Made by a program: the position numbers and the translations under genes. The notes beneath the pieces were generated by a model. That model was not told the DNA's origin and ran no database searches. It worked only from the letters and a program-made list of their open reading frames with translations. A stretch of DNA of 64,000 bases from Maricaulis maris (GTDB lineage: Bacteria > Pseudomonadota > Alphaproteobacteria > Caulobacterales > Maricaulaceae): positions 248,001-312,000 of the forward strand of contig NZ_RBIM01000004.1 of assembly GCF_003634045.1 (NCBI RefSeq). Direction: 5' to 3'. Shown piece after piece: positions 8,428-16,329 of this stretch. Numbering within the stretch: position 1 is the first letter of the stretch; every line of letters begins with the position of its first letter.

Positions 8428-10563
8428 ATGTTGTTACGCGTCTTCATCGGAGCCGTCCTGGCTCTGGTTTCATCGATCAGTGCGCTTTGGCTGTACGGCC
8501 AAATCAGGCCTTCAGAAACGGCACAATCAAATCCGGCGTTGACCGAGCCCATCCGCTTCGCGCCGTCGGTCGAACCGGAAATCACATTCCAGCCCCGACC
8601 TGATTTTGTGCGGGTTGTGGACGTGCCATCGCCGGATGAGGTCGACAAGCCCGCTCAAAACGGGCTGAGGCCGGTATTGTTTGATTATCAGTCCCAGGCT
8701 CGCGCCCGTTCGATGGCGCATTATTACAGGCAGGTTTTCGATGCGACGACGCAAGCGGGTGCGACCGGCCTGTCGCAGGTTTTCATTCCATTTGACCCCA
8801 CGACCCAAACTGTTGCCTTGCACAGCGTCTTGCTCCTTCGAGGCGAAGAAGCCCTGGATGTCACCCGTGAGGTACGCGTCGAATTCGTGCGCCCGGATGG
8901 CGCTGTCCAAACGCGCATCTTCAATGGCAGTGTGACGGGTCTGGTCCGCGTGCCGGGGACCCGATCCGGCGACCGGCTCGATGTTGAATACTCCATCACG
9001 GATCATTCGACCGTGACCGGTTTTCGTCACTCCCAGGTGATCAATCTCGGCCCTCCGGTCGATCAATTCATGCAAGTCCACTTGCGCTCCGCCTGGCGGG
9101 GCGACCCACCGCAGCACGTGACATTCGGTGGCGCACCGGAAATGACGGAAATCCGGGAAGGCGATTATTCCGTCCTGGAATTCGGGCCTGATGTCCTGCC
9201 GGCAACCGAGACGGAGTTTCTGACACCGCATTGGCGCTTTCCGCACCCCCTCTTTCTGGCGTCGCAATTCGAGAGCTGGCACGAAGTTGCCAGCTGGGGT
9301 GAGAGATTCTATCGACCTGTGGAAGATCCGTTGATCGCGGAGCTGGCGCAGACAATCCAGGCGGAGCACGAGGACGATGAGGCGCGCATCCTCGCGGCCT
9401 TGCGGCACGTGCAAAACGAGATCAGCTATTTTGCCATTCTCCTCGGTGAGGGAGGCTATCGTCCAGTCCACCCGGCGGAAACGCTACGCTTCTCCGAAGG
9501 GGACTGCAAAGCCAAGGCATTGCTCTTGATTTCGCTCCTGGATGCGATGGGAATCGAGGCCCGGGCCGCCTTCGTCCATACAGAGACGGGTCGTGGAATT
9601 GACAAGCTTCCGCCGACACCGTTCGCCTTCAATCATGTCATCGTCGAAGTCAGTCATGGCAATCGCCGCCATTTGGTCGATCCGACCGACATTGAACGAT
9701 CGGGCGGCCTGCGGGAGCAGGCCCGGCAAGATTGGGGATTTGCGCTCGTCGCTGACGCGGGCCGAGGCGCGCTCGAACGCATAAGCATTCGCCCATCCCG
9801 CATGCCATTGGCTGACATTGATGAGCAGTATTCCATCACCAGTGCCGAACGGGATGATCATCGCGCGGTGCTGCGGACGTGCTGGACCTATCGCGGCGAA
9901 ATGGCTGACGCCATTCGGCAGGAAATTCGCATGAACGGCATGGATGCAGCGCTCGCAAGTTATGAGCGCTTCTACGCCAGTCGCTCTGATGACCTGACCA
10001 TAATCGGCGGAGCCGAACTCGCCGACGATCCGGAGACCGGACACCTCATCTACACGGCCGAGATGCAAGTTGACCTGTTCGACTTCAGTCATCCGGACTC
10101 GGAAATGCCGAGCTACATTTTTATCGCACACGGGGCCTCGCGTGCGATCCTGGGCGCGCCGCTCGAAGCGCGCGAAAACCCGCTCGCCCTACCCTATCCT
10201 TACGACTTCCGGCACCGCATCACGCTGAACCTGCCCGAAGGGTCCTCGCACTGGATTCCCGATGATCCGAGCTATCGCCAGTACATGAATGATATGACCG
10301 TCGAAAACGACGCATTCGAGCTCACCGACAGCCGGGATTTCACCGAAAATCGCGTTGTCCTGACCGCCCGGACTCGCATCCTGGAACCGGAGATATTGCC
10401 GGACCTGTTCACACGTGTCGAAAATGACCTGCAGGGTTCGGATCCGATGTCCTATGTCGTGATCGGCGAACAAATAAATATGCAGGTCGACCCCGGGCGA
10501 ATGCAAAACCTGCTGATACCCAGCCACGCGCCCGCCCTGCCCGAGTACACGACAATCCGCTAA
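8428..10563 (+). CDS. DUF3857 and transglutaminase-like domain protein
   Basis: 711 aa. An N-terminal signal or anchor (residues 1-20) precedes a DUF3857-like beta region (about 80-250) and a transglutaminase-like domain with the catalytic triad visible: Cys360 in EGDCKAKALLLISLLDAMGI, His in FNHVIV and Asp in LVDPTD. The C-terminal third resembles the DUF2569/DUF3858-like beta domain seen in this family. Probably periplasmic; substrate unknown. Start ATG at 8428 follows GGGGGAG by 7 bases (a GTG one codon earlier is possible). It converges on actR with a 4-base overlap. Codon choice looks a little less GC-biased than acnA. Confidence 0.85.
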   Translation: MLLRVFIGAVLALVSSISALWLYGQIRPSETAQSNPALTEPIRFAPSVEPEITFQPRPDFVRVVDVPSPDEVDKPAQNGLRPVLFDYQSQARARSMAHYYRQVFDATTQAGATGLSQVFIPFDPTTQTVALHSVLLLRGEEALDVTREVRVEFVRPDGAVQTRIFNGSVTGLVRVPGTRSGDRLDVEYSITDHSTVTGFRHSQVINLGPPVDQFMQVHLRSAWRGDPPQHVTFGGAPEMTEIREGDYSVLEFGPDVLPATETEFLTPHWRFPHPLFLASQFESWHEVASWGERFYRPVEDPLIAELAQTIQAEHEDDEARILAALRHVQNEISYFAILLGEGGYRPVHPAETLRFSEGDCKAKALLLISLLDAMGIEARAAFVHTETGRGIDKLPPTPFAFNHVIVEVSHGNRRHLVDPTDIERSGGLREQARQDWGFALVADAGRGALERISIRPSRMPLADIDEQYSITSAERDDHRAVLRTCWTYRGEMADAIRQEIRMNGMDAALASYERFYASRSDDLTIIGGAELADDPETGHLIYTAEMQVDLFDFSHPDSEMPSYIFIAHGASRAILGAPLEARENPLALPYPYDFRHRITLNLPEGSSHWIPDDPSYRQYMNDMTVENDAFELTDSRDFTENRVVLTARTRILEPEILPDLFTRVENDLQGSDPMSYVVIGEQINMQVDPGRMQNLLIPSHAPALPEYTTIR

Positions 10564-11111
10564 CGCGGGGCGCGCTTGGCCAGGATGCGCTGCAGGGTGC
10601 GGCGGTGCATGTTCAGACGGCGGGCGGTTTCCGAGACATTGTGATCACACAACTCGAAAACCCGCTGGATATGCTCCCAGCGGACACGGTCGGCGGACAT
10701 CGGGTTTTCCGGCGGTTCCGGCTTGTCTTCCGGATGCGCCAACAAGGCCTTGATGATGTCGTCGGCATCGGCGGGTTTGGAGAGATAGTCGACGGCACCG
10801 GCTTTGACCGCGGCGACAGCCGTCGCGATATTGCCATAGCCGGTCAGCATCACGACCCGGCAATCAGCCCGCGAGGCGTGCAGCGCCTTGACCACATCCA
10901 GCCCGTCACCATCCTGCAGACGCAGATCGAGGACCGCGAAAGCCGGCGGATTGGATTTTGCGACCTCCTTGGCTTCGTCGACCGTGGCAACCGCCGACAC
11001 AACAAAGCCGCGCCCCGTCATCGCGCGGCCGAGCCGCGTACGGAAGGGCGCATCGTCGTCCAGGATGAGGAGGGATTTGTCCTCGGGAAGTTCGTAATCG
11101 ATCTCGCTCAC
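10560..11111 (-). CDS. regA: Redox response regulator ActR/RegA/PrrA
   Basis: 183 aa. Receiver domain with acidic pocket LDDD (18-20), phosphoacceptor Asp62 in VLDLRLQDGDGL and the conserved Lys in LSKPAD. A short Pro-rich linker leads to the Fis-type HTH, WEHIQRVFELCDHNVSETARRLNMHRRTLQRILAKRAP, nearly invariant in this family. It controls respiration, carbon and nitrogen redox balance in alphaproteobacteria. The start codon is GTG at 11111 with GAGGA 7 bases upstream. It lies 37 bases downstream of the partner kinase. Confidence 0.95.
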   Translation of the reverse strand: MSEIDYELPEDKSLLILDDDAPFRTRLGRAMTGRGFVVSAVATVDEAKEVAKSNPPAFAVLDLRLQDGDGLDVVKALHASRADCRVVMLTGYGNIATAVAAVKAGAVDYLSKPADADDIIKALLAHPEDKPEPPENPMSADRVRWEHIQRVFELCDHNVSETARRLNMHRRTLQRILAKRAPR

Positions 11112-11148
11112 GCGTCGGTCCTCGCGAATTCTTTGTCTTGTCTGATAT

Positions 11149-12471
11149 CTAACCCAGTGCGGGCGGCGCCTCTACCCGTTTGCGCGGCCAACGGATGGCG
11201 ACAACGGCTCCGCCGGGCGCCGGCGCATTGTCAAAACGCACCACACCGCCGCTTTTCTCGATCATCGTCTTGGCAATGAACACACCCAGCCCGAGACCAC
11301 CCTGCCCCGGCGTTCCCGAGCGGGTCGTGACATAGGGCTCACCGATCTTGGACAGGATGTCAGAGGTAAAGCCCGGCCCGTCATCGATCACCCGCACATA
11401 GATATTGGTACGGTCCCAACGCCCTTCCACGACAACGCGCGAGACGGCAAAATCGACGGAGTTCTCGATGAAATTGCCGATCCCGTAGAGCAGTTCCGGG
11501 ATACGCCGGAGAACTGGGGCCTCCCCGTCACTCGCGCCCGACAGCTCGACCGTAACCACCGGCCCCAACCCGCGCAACGGCACGCTGGCCTCCTCCAGGG
11601 CAGCAACAAATTCGATCCGGTCATGGCGCACATCGGACGCCTCTTGCACCTCGCCAAGCCGCTTCAGTATGTCGCGGCAGCGCCGGGCCTGGGTCACCAG
11701 TAATTCGGCATCATCGCTCAACGATGTCCCGGCCTCGATCTCGCGCAGCATTTCTTTCGCGGTCAATTGGATAGTCGCCAGGGGTGTTCCGAGTTCGTGC
11801 GCCGCTGCCGCCGACAGGGCGCCCAGGGCCGACAGGCGCTGTTCTCGCGACAGCACGCTCTGGGTGGCCGCCAATGCCGTCGCCATGCGTTTGCCTTCAT
11901 GGCTCACCCGCCAGGAATAGACCGCCGTAAAAGCCACGGAGATGAAGATCGCCGCCCACAGACCGAACACATACATGCCGGGCAGGTCGAGCGCTGCACC
12001 GCCATACCAGGGGAGCGGCAAGCTCCACGTCCACATCGCGCCGGTGCCCGCCAGGGCAATGCCGGCGATCCCGCCCGACCAGCGCGGCGGCAATGCCGCA
12101 ACCGCGATGATGATCGGCGCGGCGAGCATCACGATGAATGGATTTTGCAGCCCGCCAGTCAGCATCAACAGGGCGCTCATTTGCAGAACGTCAAACCCCA
12201 GCTGGGCGAAGGCTTCCCAGTCACGGGCAAATTTCTGCGGCGGCACGGCCAGGGTGAGCCAGGTATTGACCAGGGCGCTGAGTGCAATCAGCCCGAGGCA
12301 AAAGCCGATCGGCAATTCGAAACCGGCGAGGAAATGCACGACAAGGATGGTCACTGACTGACCGCCAACCGCCAGCCAGCGCAGCATCACCAGGGTGCGC
12401 AACCGCAAACGGCCAAAGACCGGTGTCAGGTGGGCATCGCCGCCATACGGGTCCCAGTCACTCTCACTCAT
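11149..12471 (-). CDS. regB: Redox sensor histidine kinase ActS/RegB/PrrB
   Basis: 440 aa. Six membrane helices (about 25-190) include the quinone-sensing motif GGLQNPF at 106-112. H-box AHELGTPLATIQL has phospho-His225, and the dimerisation segment has RRCRDIL with Cys265, the same residue number reported for the redox-active cysteine of Rhodobacter capsulatus RegB. ATPase boxes: NFIENSVDFA, DDGPGF and GGLGLGVFI. Start at 12471 has GGGAGG 7 bases upstream. The neighbour senC diverges from it, as part of a PrrBCA-like locus. Confidence 0.95.
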   Translation of the reverse strand: MSESDWDPYGGDAHLTPVFGRLRLRTLVMLRWLAVGGQSVTILVVHFLAGFELPIGFCLGLIALSALVNTWLTLAVPPQKFARDWEAFAQLGFDVLQMSALLMLTGGLQNPFIVMLAAPIIIAVAALPPRWSGGIAGIALAGTGAMWTWSLPLPWYGGAALDLPGMYVFGLWAAIFISVAFTAVYSWRVSHEGKRMATALAATQSVLSREQRLSALGALSAAAAHELGTPLATIQLTAKEMLREIEAGTSLSDDAELLVTQARRCRDILKRLGEVQEASDVRHDRIEFVAALEEASVPLRGLGPVVTVELSGASDGEAPVLRRIPELLYGIGNFIENSVDFAVSRVVVEGRWDRTNIYVRVIDDGPGFTSDILSKIGEPYVTTRSGTPGQGGLGLGVFIAKTMIEKSGGVVRFDNAPAPGGAVVAIRWPRKRVEAPPALG

Positions 12472-12600
12472 GAACTGCCTCCCTCATGGATCAGGCCGCC
12501 CGGCGGCGTGACCGCGCCCGGTGATGGACAGGCGGCAGGCTTGCCCCTACCTTCGCACTCGCAGCAATCCGACGTATACTGGGTAACATGCTTCGTCGGC

Positions 12601-12617
12601 GTCCGAACAGCTCGGAC
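12601..12617 (+). promoter_or_regulatory. Small hairpin in the senC leader
   Basis: GTCCGA-ACAGC-TCGGAC is a perfect 6-bp stem ending 10 bases before the AAGGAG ribosome site of the SCO1/SenC gene. A TATACT -10-like box lies at about 12573-12578. No known role; it could affect translation initiation. Confidence 0.4.
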
Positions 12618-12637
12618 GAACCCGCCAAGGAGTGAGA

Positions 12638-13270
12638 ATGCCGCGTTCCATGCTCTGGCTGCTGATCGCAGCGCCGACCATCGTCCTGATCATTGTCTTC
12701 AGCGCTCTCCTGTCACAAGGCGGAGAACGTCAGGAGCGCCGTGCCGAGGTCCGCACCAGCGGTGAAGCGCTGGTTGGCGGCCCGTTTGAGCTGGTCGACC
12801 ACACGGGCGCGACGGTGACGCAGGATAGCTATGCCGGCAAGGCCATGCTGATCTATTTCGGCTACACCTATTGCCCGGACATCTGCCCGTTCTCGCTGCA
12901 GGTGATGGCGGCGGCGATGGACCAGCTCGACGCCGATGAACGCGCTCGCATCCAGCCGATCCTGATCACGGTCGATGCCGAGCGTGACACCCAAGAGCAA
13001 ATGGCCAGCTATGTCAGCTCACCGGCCTTCCCGGACGGGCTTGTCGGCCTGACCGGTAATGAGGACCAGATCGCCGCGGTCGCCCGCGCCTATCGTGTTG
13101 TCTATCAGCGCGCCGAGGATGATGGCAGCGGCGATTATCTGATGGACCACAGCTCGATCATCTACCTGATGGACAATGACGGCAGATTTGTCGACGTCTT
13201 CTCGTCCAATATCGATCCGCGCGACCTCGCGCGACGCCTGCAAGACTTCCTTGAGGATAATCCCGGATAG
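12638..13270 (+). CDS. senC: SCO1/SenC/PrrC family copper/redox protein
   Basis: 210 aa. An N-terminal membrane anchor (residues 5-26) is followed by a thioredoxin-like periplasmic domain with GYTYCPDICP, Cys79 and Cys83, and His171 in MDHSS, the three copper ligands of SCO proteins. The role is CuA-site assembly of cytochrome c oxidase and, in PrrC, signalling to the PrrB/RegB kinase. ATG 12638 has AAGGAG just upstream; a GTG two codons earlier is less likely. It diverges from the RegB gene, as in Rhodobacter-type loci, and is followed by phaZ 46 bases later. Confidence 0.95.
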   Translation: MPRSMLWLLIAAPTIVLIIVFSALLSQGGERQERRAEVRTSGEALVGGPFELVDHTGATVTQDSYAGKAMLIYFGYTYCPDICPFSLQVMAAAMDQLDADERARIQPILITVDAERDTQEQMASYVSSPAFPDGLVGLTGNEDQIAAVARAYRVVYQRAEDDGSGDYLMDHSSIIYLMDNDGRFVDVFSSNIDPRDLARRLQDFLEDNPG

Positions 13271-13316
13271 TCGTCCGGAACAGTGTCGGCCTTCGGCGCC
13301 GACGCGAGGAGACCGC

Positions 13317-14579
13317 ATGCTTTACAGCGTCTATGAATTCAACCGCATGGCGATGACGCCCTGGCGCGCCGCCGCCAATGCCACGCGTCAGATGATGCGC
13401 TCACCCATGAACCCCATGGGCGACACGATGGCCGGCCGGACCATGGCCGCGGCCGCCGAGTTGTTTGAATCCGTGACCCGCCGCTACGCCAAACCCGAAT
13501 GGATGATCGAGCACACCGAAATCAACGGCCAATGCGTGGGTGTTTCGGAACACGTCGTCTGGAGCAAGCCATGGTGCTCGCTTTTGCATTTCGAGCGCGA
13601 CCATGACGCCCTGATCGCCGCCCGCGGCGATACACCGGACCGCAAAGTCCTGTTCGTGGCACCGATGTCCGGCCACTATGCGACCCTGCTGCGCGGCACG
13701 GTGGAAGCTTTCCTGCCGGACAGCGAGGTCTACATCACCGACTGGCAGGACGCCCGCATGGTGCCGCTCACAGACGGTCGTTTCGACCTCGATGAGTTCA
13801 CCTCCTATATCCGCGAAATGATTGCCGTACTGGGTCCGGATGTGCACGTGGTGGCGGTTTGCCAGCCGGGACCGCCAACGCTGGCCGCGATTGCCATGAT
13901 GGCCGAGGATGACGACCCGTCCCGCCCGGCATCGATGACCTTCATGGGGTCGCCGATCGACACCCGCCTCTCGCCGACAGTGCCCAACAAGCTGGCCGAG
14001 GAAAAGCCGTTCGACTGGTTCGCCGGAAATCTCATCCACACGGTGCCGGCCCCCAATCCGGGCGCTTTCCGCCGTGTTTATCCGGGCTTCCTGCAACTCG
14101 CCGGCTTCATGAACATGAATCTGGACCGCCATGTCGACGCACACTGGAACTTCTTCACCCAGCTGGTCGAAGGCGATGGTGACAGCACCGACAAGCACCG
14201 AACATTCTATGACGAGTACCTTGCCGTGATGGACCTGTCGGAAGAGTTCTACCTGCAGACGATCACCGATGTCTTCCAGGAGCACAAGCTGGCCCGCGGC
14301 GAACAGATGCATCGCGACCGCAAGGTCAGCCCGTCAGCGATCCGGGACATCGCCCTTCTCACCGTGGAAGGTGAGAATGACGATATTTCCGGCATCGGGC
14401 AGACCCAGGCCGCTCACACGCTGTGCGACAAACTGCCGGAAAACCTGCAATCCGACTGGATTCAGCCGGATGTCGGCCATTACGGCGTTTTCAACGGCCG
14501 CCGGTTCCGTGAACAGATTGCGCCGCGCATGAAGACATTCATGGATGAGGCCGGTCAGGCTGCGCTCGACGCGCGCTGA
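13317..14579 (+). CDS. phaZ: Intracellular polyhydroxyalkanoate depolymerase PhaZ
   Basis: 420 aa. Starts MLYSVYEFNRMAMTPWRAAA, the family N-terminus, and has the cysteine version of a lipase box, VCQPGPP (Cys182), used as nucleophile in intracellular PHB depolymerases. The C-terminal LLTVEGENDDISGIGQT carries the likely Asp, and DVGHYGVFNGRRFRE the likely His. It mobilises stored polyhydroxybutyrate to 3-hydroxybutyrate. GAGGAG precedes the start by about 5 bases. A hairpin (13285-13303) lies in the short gap after senC, so the two may be co-transcribed. A terminator follows. Confidence 0.95.
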   Translation: MLYSVYEFNRMAMTPWRAAANATRQMMRSPMNPMGDTMAGRTMAAAAELFESVTRRYAKPEWMIEHTEINGQCVGVSEHVVWSKPWCSLLHFERDHDALIAARGDTPDRKVLFVAPMSGHYATLLRGTVEAFLPDSEVYITDWQDARMVPLTDGRFDLDEFTSYIREMIAVLGPDVHVVAVCQPGPPTLAAIAMMAEDDDPSRPASMTFMGSPIDTRLSPTVPNKLAEEKPFDWFAGNLIHTVPAPNPGAFRRVYPGFLQLAGFMNMNLDRHVDAHWNFFTQLVEGDGDSTDKHRTFYDEYLAVMDLSEEFYLQTITDVFQEHKLARGEQMHRDRKVSPSAIRDIALLTVEGENDDISGIGQTQAAHTLCDKLPENLQSDWIQPDVGHYGVFNGRRFREQIAPRMKTFMDEAGQAALDAR

Positions 14580-14600
14580 GGCCACATCAGTCCGGAAACG

Positions 14601-14633
14601 AAAAAGGCGCCACCCCGACAGGTGGCGCCTTCT
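14601..14633. terminator. Rho-independent terminator between phaZ and a convergent gene
   Basis: AAGGCGCCACC (14604-14614), 6-base loop, GGTGGCGCCTT (14621-14631) is a perfect 11-bp stem. An A run precedes it (14601-14605) and TCTT follows, so it can serve either strand. Confidence 0.85.
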
Positions 14634-14654
14634 TCATGTCAGCGGCCCTGCGGA

Positions 14655-16223
14655 TCAGGGCGCGTCAGATGTAAAGCTCAGACCAAGAGCCTCGAACTCG
14701 AACGTACCTGTTTCGATGTCCTGCAGCATCCCGCCGATGCTCAACGGGGCCGGCGGCGTCATGTCGATGGTCAGGCTGCCGCCCTGATTGATGAAATTCG
14801 TCAGTGCCGTCGAAAACTCGGCCAGGACGGGTCGCGGGATTTCCGGCGGCGCCTGCATCAGGCCCATGCCGACCATGGCACCAGCCTGGATGCGTAGATC
14901 ATCCTTGGAAATGCCTTGGACCGCGGCGCCAGCATCGAGCGCCCGATCAAGGATCGAAAGATCGACAATCCGCATCGAGAGATTATTGACCAGCAGCGGC
15001 GCCATGAGTTGCACGACGGCGTCCATCTCGGGACCCTCGGCGCCTTCGCTTTCGCGAAGCGCCTCCATCGCGACCGGCAGGTTGGCGAGATAGGCATCAT
15101 AGCCGGAAATGTCCTGGCCCATTTCCAGCCGCAAGCCGTCGGTCAACTCGATGTAATTGTCTCCCGTGGTGTAGGCCCGGCCGGTATCCTCATCATAGAT
15201 CGAGCTGGCGACCATCCGCAGCTCCAGCTGCTCATAGCCCAGCATGCCCAGGCCCATGGCCAGTTGCGCACCGGCAGGCTTGGAAGGGTCCGGGATCAAC
15301 ATCGCCGAACCGAGTTCCGCCGTGCTGGTGATACGCGAACCCTGCCGATCCATTGCCGCCGTCAGATAGTCCATCGAGAAATGAACGCCGGCCGCATCAA
15401 CCAGGATGTCACGCATGGCAAAGCGGTCATACAGGTCCAGCGGCGCGAAGACGGCGCTCTGGTAGTAGGCCTCCATGACCGCGCTTTCATCGGCCCCGGC
15501 GGCGGCAGCATCAATCATGTCCGCATAGGCCTCGGTCTGGAAGCCCAGCAATGAGACCTCACCCATGTTGAAGGTGACCGGTTCGCCGCTCTCATCGGAG
15601 CCAGAGAAGGCAAGGCCGAGCATGGCAAAACGACCGAGCTCGATCCGGCTGTAATTCTCGATGACAAATTGCGCGAGGCTGAACTCGAACGGACCCGTTT
15701 CGCCAGAACCGGAACCGGACAGGCCCTCAACACTGAAGCCCGCAAACTCATAAGTATTCCAAGCCGGCTCATAGTCTTCATCGGCTTCGCCAGCGACCGC
15801 ACGACCAAAATCGGTCGTCATCGCAGCATTGGGGCCGTCAATGGCAATCCGATCGAGACGCATCACCATGTCGTCGGTCTCGTCCGTGGCGCTGATGCCT
15901 TCCAGGGCAAACCCGTCGAACAGGACTTCGCCCGCATCGCTCAGGCGCAACGCGTCAAAGACCATTCGCTCGGCCCGGATTTCATCGGGACCGTCACTGT
16001 CGCCACCATCACCGAAATCGCTAAAGGTCACGTCATTGAGGATGTAGCGGCCACCGCGAAAATCAGCGCTGGCATAGCTGACGGATTCATTGGTGCCGTC
16101 CAGGCCCATCCGGGCCATAGCGGCCTCGGCGGCGGCACGACTTTGCGCCTCTACACTGCCGGCCGGCAACATGAAGGCAACGACGCTGGCCGCGGCCGCG
16201 GCAGAAAGCAGGCTGTATCTCAT
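14655..16223 (-). CDS. Exported protein of unknown function
   Basis: 522 aa. Signal peptide MRYSLLSAAAAASVVAFMLPAGSVEAQ with a likely AQS cleavage site. The rest is Asp/Glu/Ala-rich, with repeated patterns of the kind ...YE.FEGFSVEGLSGSGS... and FNMGEVSLLGFQTEAY, suggesting stacked beta repeats of an AsmA- or DUF945-like lipid-facing protein, but I do not recognise a family. It has no catalytic motif that I can see. Start at 16223 chosen because GAGGGGG lies 7 bases upstream and the signal peptide begins there; the open frame continues upstream without support. Downstream gene on the same strand as the penicillin-binding protein, 106 bases away. Confidence 0.8.
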   Translation of the reverse strand: MRYSLLSAAAAASVVAFMLPAGSVEAQSRAAAEAAMARMGLDGTNESVSYASADFRGGRYILNDVTFSDFGDGGDSDGPDEIRAERMVFDALRLSDAGEVLFDGFALEGISATDETDDMVMRLDRIAIDGPNAAMTTDFGRAVAGEADEDYEPAWNTYEFAGFSVEGLSGSGSGETGPFEFSLAQFVIENYSRIELGRFAMLGLAFSGSDESGEPVTFNMGEVSLLGFQTEAYADMIDAAAAGADESAVMEAYYQSAVFAPLDLYDRFAMRDILVDAAGVHFSMDYLTAAMDRQGSRITSTAELGSAMLIPDPSKPAGAQLAMGLGMLGYEQLELRMVASSIYDEDTGRAYTTGDNYIELTDGLRLEMGQDISGYDAYLANLPVAMEALRESEGAEGPEMDAVVQLMAPLLVNNLSMRIVDLSILDRALDAGAAVQGISKDDLRIQAGAMVGMGLMQAPPEIPRPVLAEFSTALTNFINQGGSLTIDMTPPAPLSIGGMLQDIETGTFEFEALGLSFTSDAP

Positions 16224-16329
16224 AATGACCCCCTCATCGATGGGTGTTTCAAAGTCCCTCAATCCGCAGTTTAACACCGCAATTGCGACACGTCGCTGAA
16301 ACACGGCCCATTTAACAGGGGATTGTCGG

